A DNA stretch of 13,264 nt from Actinomyces sp. (GTDB taxonomy: Bacteria; Actinomycetota; Acidimicrobiia; Acidimicrobiales; Aldehydirespiratoraceae), in assembly GCA_003697065.1 (NCBI GenBank), contig RFFY01000774.1, forward strand, positions 1-13,264, in the 5' to 3' direction. Below, in pieces: positions 12,236-13,264 of this stretch. The translations under genes and the position numbers were made by a program. Position 1 is the first letter of the stretch; each line of letters starts with the position of its first letter. A model generated the notes under the pieces. That model was given only the letters and a program-made list of their open reading frames with translations. It was not told where the DNA came from and searched no databases.

Positions 12236-13264
12236 ATGGAAGCGATCGACTACAGCGCCGTCCCGCGCCAGCGCCTGGCCCAGGCCCTGCGGGCGGCCCG
12301 GGAGATGGTGGGGCTGGACGAGCTCGCCGCCGCCGACGCCCTCGGCGTGTCCCTGCGGCGGCTGCGCCTCCTCGAGGGCGGTCGGCGCAGTCCCCGCGAT
12401 CACGAGATCGAGGCCCTGTGTGAGCTCTACGGGCTCGACCTCGGGGGTGGCCTGGCCCGCCGGGTGCCCATCGTCTTCGACGCCGAGCGTGGCGGCATCG
12501 TCATCGCCGGTCGTCTCGTGCGCTACGTCCCGGGAGTCACCGACAACGACGACTTCCTGGAGGCCTATGTCCGGGTGGTCCGCGAGCTCCGCGGCCTCGA
12601 CGAGGACACGCCGATCCAGCTCCGCGCCAACGACCTGGCGGTGCTGGCCGTCGTGCTCGATCTGGACGACGAGGAGCTCGAGGACCGGGTCGCCTTCTGG
12701 CTGGGCCAGCCCCCCGGCTCCCAGGTCGGCCTGCGCCACCGTCTGGTCCTGGCCGCGGTGGTGATCGGCGTCGCCGGATCGGCGACGGTGGGGGGCATCA
12801 TCGCCAACAGCCACGCCGCCAGCGCCCAGAGCGACGCCGGCCCTGCCGCCGTCCAGCAGTTCGACGGACCCCCCGGCGGCCACGGCCACGTGGGTGATGG
12901 CGGCCACGTGGGCCACAACGGGCCGCCCGGCCACGACGACGCCGGCGGCCACGCGGCGCACGGCCACGACGCCGGGACCCACGTGGGCGACGCCGCCGTC
13001 GACGGGGGCCACCACGTCACCGTCGACGCGGGTGGCGACGTGCACGGGGCCGGCCATGTCGGTGGGCTCGACGGTTCGACCCTGACCATCGACAGCGGCG
13101 ACGGGTCGACCCTCTCCCTCGACTTCAGCTCGATGACGGGCATCAGCGGAGGCTTCGACCTCGACCTCGACGCCGTCCACGGCGTGGCGCCCCACGCCGA
13201 TGCGGGTCATGCGCCGGCGGCTCCGGTCACCGATGCGGGTCATGCGCCGGCGGCTCCGGTCACC
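12236..13264 (+). CDS. Membrane protein with N-terminal helix-turn-helix and His/Gly-rich outer domain (3' end outside window)
   Basis: I do not recognise this gene. The visible 343 codons have no stop and run off the right edge. Residues about 14-69 look like an Xre/Cro-type helix-turn-helix (RLAQALRAAREMVGLDELA, ALGVSLRRLRLLEGGRRSP). Residues about 70-165 are an acidic linker with no known domain. One membrane helix lies at about 169-190 (LVLAAVVIGVAGSATVGGII), followed by an AAS-type segment and then an outer part rich in Gly, His and Asp, with about 13 His in some 65 residues. A short Ser/Asp-rich stretch precedes 11-residue repeats. The layout resembles RodZ (HTH, one helix, outer domain), but no clear RodZ similarity is seen. 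The His-rich part may bind metal ions; this is a guess. The ATG follows GAGGA (12226-12230). Confidence 0.75.
   Translation, partial: MEAIDYSAVPRQRLAQALRAAREMVGLDELAAADALGVSLRRLRLLEGGRRSPRDHEIEALCELYGLDLGGGLARRVPIVFDAERGGIVIAGRLVRYVPGVTDNDDFLEAYVRVVRELRGLDEDTPIQLRANDLAVLAVVLDLDDEELEDRVAFWLGQPPGSQVGLRHRLVLAAVVIGVAGSATVGGIIANSHAASAQSDAGPAAVQQFDGPPGGHGHVGDGGHVGHNGPPGHDDAGGHAAHGHDAGTHVGDAAVDGGHHVTVDAGGDVHGAGHVGGLDGSTLTIDSGDGSTLSLDFSSMTGISGGFDLDLDAVHGVAPHADAGHAPAAPVTDAGHAPAAPVT
13199..13264 (+). repeat. Tandem 33-bp repeat, two identical copies at the window edge
   Basis: Positions 13199-13231 and 13232-13264 are identical. In frame they encode the 11-residue unit DAGHAPAAPVT. The second copy ends exactly at the window edge, so more copies may follow. 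Perfect identity suggests recent expansion by slippage or recombination, with the copy number likely to differ between strains. Confidence 0.9.

Noticed and set aside
1..13264. tRNA or rRNA genes, CRISPR arrays, insertion sequences, integrases or attachment sites
   Set aside because: None were seen on either strand; the locus looks like stable chromosomal core DNA.

Overview
The window is very GC-rich and carries an almost complete Pup–proteasome locus, so it comes from an actinobacterium. GTG starts, leaderless-type promoters with a TAGGGT-like -10 box, and diverged but clearly recognisable mycobacterial homologues would suit a deep-branching class such as Acidimicrobiia; that placement is inference and no rRNA is present to test it.

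Layout from left to right. (1) Positions 1-632: the 3' part of a MarP-like, trypsin-fold membrane serine protease with the full His-Asp-Ser triad. (2) Positions 771-1004, minus strand: a small [3Fe-4S]-type ferredoxin, convergent with the protease and separated from it by a strong GC hairpin. (3) Positions 1238-2995: ARC/Mpa, the proteasomal AAA ATPase, divergent from the ferredoxin. (4) Positions 3199-8703: a four-gene polar amino-acid ABC importer of the AapJQMP type (lipoprotein binding protein, two unusually large permeases, ATPase), with a 14-bp stem-loop after the binding-protein gene. (5) Positions 8772-12057: dop, pup, prcB and prcA. The dop gene looks leaderless, and pup/prcB and prcB/prcA are joined by GTGA stop/start overlaps. 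(6) Positions 12236 to the right edge: an unrecognised membrane protein with an N-terminal helix-turn-helix, one transmembrane helix and a His/Gly-rich outer segment that runs into 33-bp repeats at the window edge.

How the genes work together. Pup is a small protein tag ending in Gly-Gly-Glu. A ligase (PafA, not in the window) attaches it to lysines of target proteins; Dop removes it; ARC/Mpa recognises pupylated proteins through its coiled coil, unfolds them and threads them into the PrcA/PrcB core particle. Here Pup already ends in Glu, so Dop is needed for depupylation and not for deamidation of Pup. The most striking layout feature is that a complete amino-acid importer lies between the ATPase gene and the rest of the proteasome genes, on the same strand. 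In mycobacteria the Pup–proteasome system helps recycle amino acids when nitrogen is short, so a shared amino-acid supply role is plausible, but the sequence alone cannot prove it.

Regulatory structure is rich: TANNNT -10 boxes before ARC, aapJ and dop, inverted repeats at the ARC and aapJ promoters, intercistronic hairpins after aapJ and before pup, and an inverted repeat that pairs with the ribosome-binding site of the last gene.
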